5,432 nucleotides of DNA. It comes from Mesorhizobium sp. (GTDB lineage: Bacteria > Pseudomonadota > Alphaproteobacteria > Rhizobiales > Rhizobiaceae). The notes beneath the pieces were generated by a model. It was not told the origin of the DNA. It saw only the letters and a program-made list of their open reading frames with translations, and ran no database searches. Shown one piece after another: positions 4,545-5,432 of the stretch (the stretch's first letter is position 1; each line of letters opens with the position of its first letter). Both the position numbers and the translations under genes were made by a program. Where the stretch lies: the NCBI GenBank assembly GCA_030698645.1, contig JAUYMV010000494.1:1-5432 (forward strand), read 5' to 3'.

Positions 4545-5432
4545 ATGGCACGGATGCTCGAAGACAAGGTGGCGCTGATCACCGGCGCCGGACGCGGCAT
4601 CGGCCGCGAGATGGCGCTGATGATGGCGCGGCACGGCGCCAAGATCGTCGTCAACGATCCCGGCGTCTCGCTGGAAGGCAAGGACGAGACCGACGGTCCG
4701 GCCAACGAGGTGGTGCGCGACATCAAGGCGGCCGGCGGCGAAGCGGTCGCCGACTATGGCAGCGTCTCGGAATCGGCTTCCGCCAAGGCGATGGTCAACC
4801 GCGCCGTCGACACGTTCGGCAAGATCGACATCGTCGTCAACAATGCCGGCATCCTGCGCGACGTCATCTTCCACAAGATGACGGACGAGGATTTCGACTC
4901 GGTCATCAAGGTGCATCTCTACGGCAGCTTCAACGTCAGCCGCGCCGCCGCCGAGCATTTCCGCAAGCAGGAATCCGGCACCTTCGTGCACATGACCTCG
5001 ACGTCGGGTCTGGTCGGCAATCCCGGCCAGGCCAACTATTCGGCCGCCAAAATGGGCATCATCGGCCTGTCGAAGTCGATCGCGCTCGACATGAAGCGCT
5101 TCAACGTGCGCTCGAACTGCATCTCGCCCTTCGCCTGGAGCCGCATGGTCGGCTCGATCCCCAACACGCCCGACCAGGAGGAGCGCCTGAAGGGCCTGAA
5201 GATGCTGACGCCCGACAAGATCGCGCCGGTCGCCGTGTTCCTGGCGTCGGACGATGCCGCGGACGTCAACGGACAGATCTTCGCGGTGCGCGGCAACGAG
5301 GTGTTCCTGATGAGCCAGCCGCGTCCGCTGCGCTCGGTACACCGGTCGGAAGGCTGGACGCCGGAAACGCTGCGCGACCATCTCCTGCCGACACTGCGGC
5401 CTTCCTTTATCGCGCTCGACATGTCGCGCGAC
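4545..5432 (+). CDS. MFE-2-type 3-hydroxyacyl-CoA dehydrogenase-like SDR, 3' end outside window
   Basis: 296 codons are visible with no stop. TGAGRGIG (13-20) binds the cofactor, followed by NNAG (99-102), S152, Y165 and K169 (YSAAK). The stretches VVNDPG (35-40), NNAGILRD (99-106), VHLYGSFNVSRAAAEH (123-138) and GNPGQANYSAAKMG (158-171) closely follow the hydroxyacyl-CoA dehydrogenase domain of peroxisomal multifunctional enzyme type 2 (HSD17B4). This includes a His (H124) where classical SDRs carry the tetrad Asn. The likely reaction is NAD-dependent oxidation of a 3-hydroxyacyl-CoA to 3-ketoacyl-CoA, inferred from family. The C-terminal extension from about 250 (GNEVFLMSQPRPLRSVH) is longer than in classical ~250-residue SDRs; probably only a few residues are missing. 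Start: ATG 4545 has AAGGG (4530-4534) 10 nt upstream. ATG 4518 is in frame but lacks a ribosome site, and ATG 4554 is also possible. Confidence 0.9.
   Translation, partial: MARMLEDKVALITGAGRGIGREMALMMARHGAKIVVNDPGVSLEGKDETDGPANEVVRDIKAAGGEAVADYGSVSESASAKAMVNRAVDTFGKIDIVVNNAGILRDVIFHKMTDEDFDSVIKVHLYGSFNVSRAAAEHFRKQESGTFVHMTSTSGLVGNPGQANYSAAKMGIIGLSKSIALDMKRFNVRSNCISPFAWSRMVGSIPNTPDQEERLKGLKMLTPDKIAPVAVFLASDDAADVNGQIFAVRGNEVFLMSQPRPLRSVHRSEGWTPETLRDHLLPTLRPSFIALDMSRD

Noticed and set aside
3570..5381. 603-codon open frame on the minus strand
   Set aside because: It runs antisense to two SDR genes with complete family motifs. Its product is rich in R, H, D and G with no domain, the usual by-product of GC-rich third positions.
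1..5432. Mobile element, CRISPR, tRNA or other RNA gene
   Set aside because: No transposase or integrase, no direct-repeat array, no tRNA-like cloverleaf and no terminal inverted repeats were seen on either strand.

Overview
The window is GC-rich chromosomal DNA with strong GGAGG-type ribosome binding sites, dense coding and GC-biased third codon positions. Protein families and promoter style suggest an alphaproteobacterium, probably Hyphomicrobiales (Mesorhizobium/Aminobacter-like). This is inference; there is no rRNA or marker gene to confirm it. I see no tRNA, CRISPR array, transposase, attachment site or other mobile DNA.

Layout, left to right. (1) The 3' part of an acyl-CoA dehydrogenase gene on the plus strand (1-1034), ending inside a perfect 8-bp hairpin. 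(2) A convergent small gene (1078-1473, minus) for a DUF6455-like protein with a four-cysteine cluster. Its promoter region carries a CRP/FNR/FixK-type box (1545-1558) placed as in a class II activated promoter. (3) A divergent pair: an NmrA-like atypical SDR on the minus strand (1624-2496) and an EamA/DMT-family transporter on the plus strand (2588-3517). They share a 91-bp AT-rich control region with an imperfect palindrome. (4) Two SDR dehydrogenases in tandem on the plus strand: a classical SDR of 251 residues (3696-4451), and an MFE-2-type 3-hydroxyacyl-CoA dehydrogenase-like SDR (4545 to the window end) that is cut at its 3' end.

The acyl-CoA dehydrogenase and the two SDRs fit beta-oxidation-like breakdown of an acyl-CoA or alicyclic acid: alpha,beta-dehydrogenation and hydroxyacyl-CoA oxidation. 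The substrate cannot be read from the sequence. The best sign of coordination is a 19-bp block, CGAACANNTGTTAGNTTTT, present both between the NmrA-like gene and the transporter and upstream of the first SDR. It contains the palindrome AACA-NN-TGTT, as expected for a TetR-family operator. No regulator gene lies in the window.

Nothing here is clearly an undescribed system. The parts most worth following up are the shared operator and the FNR/FixK-type control of the cysteine-cluster protein.
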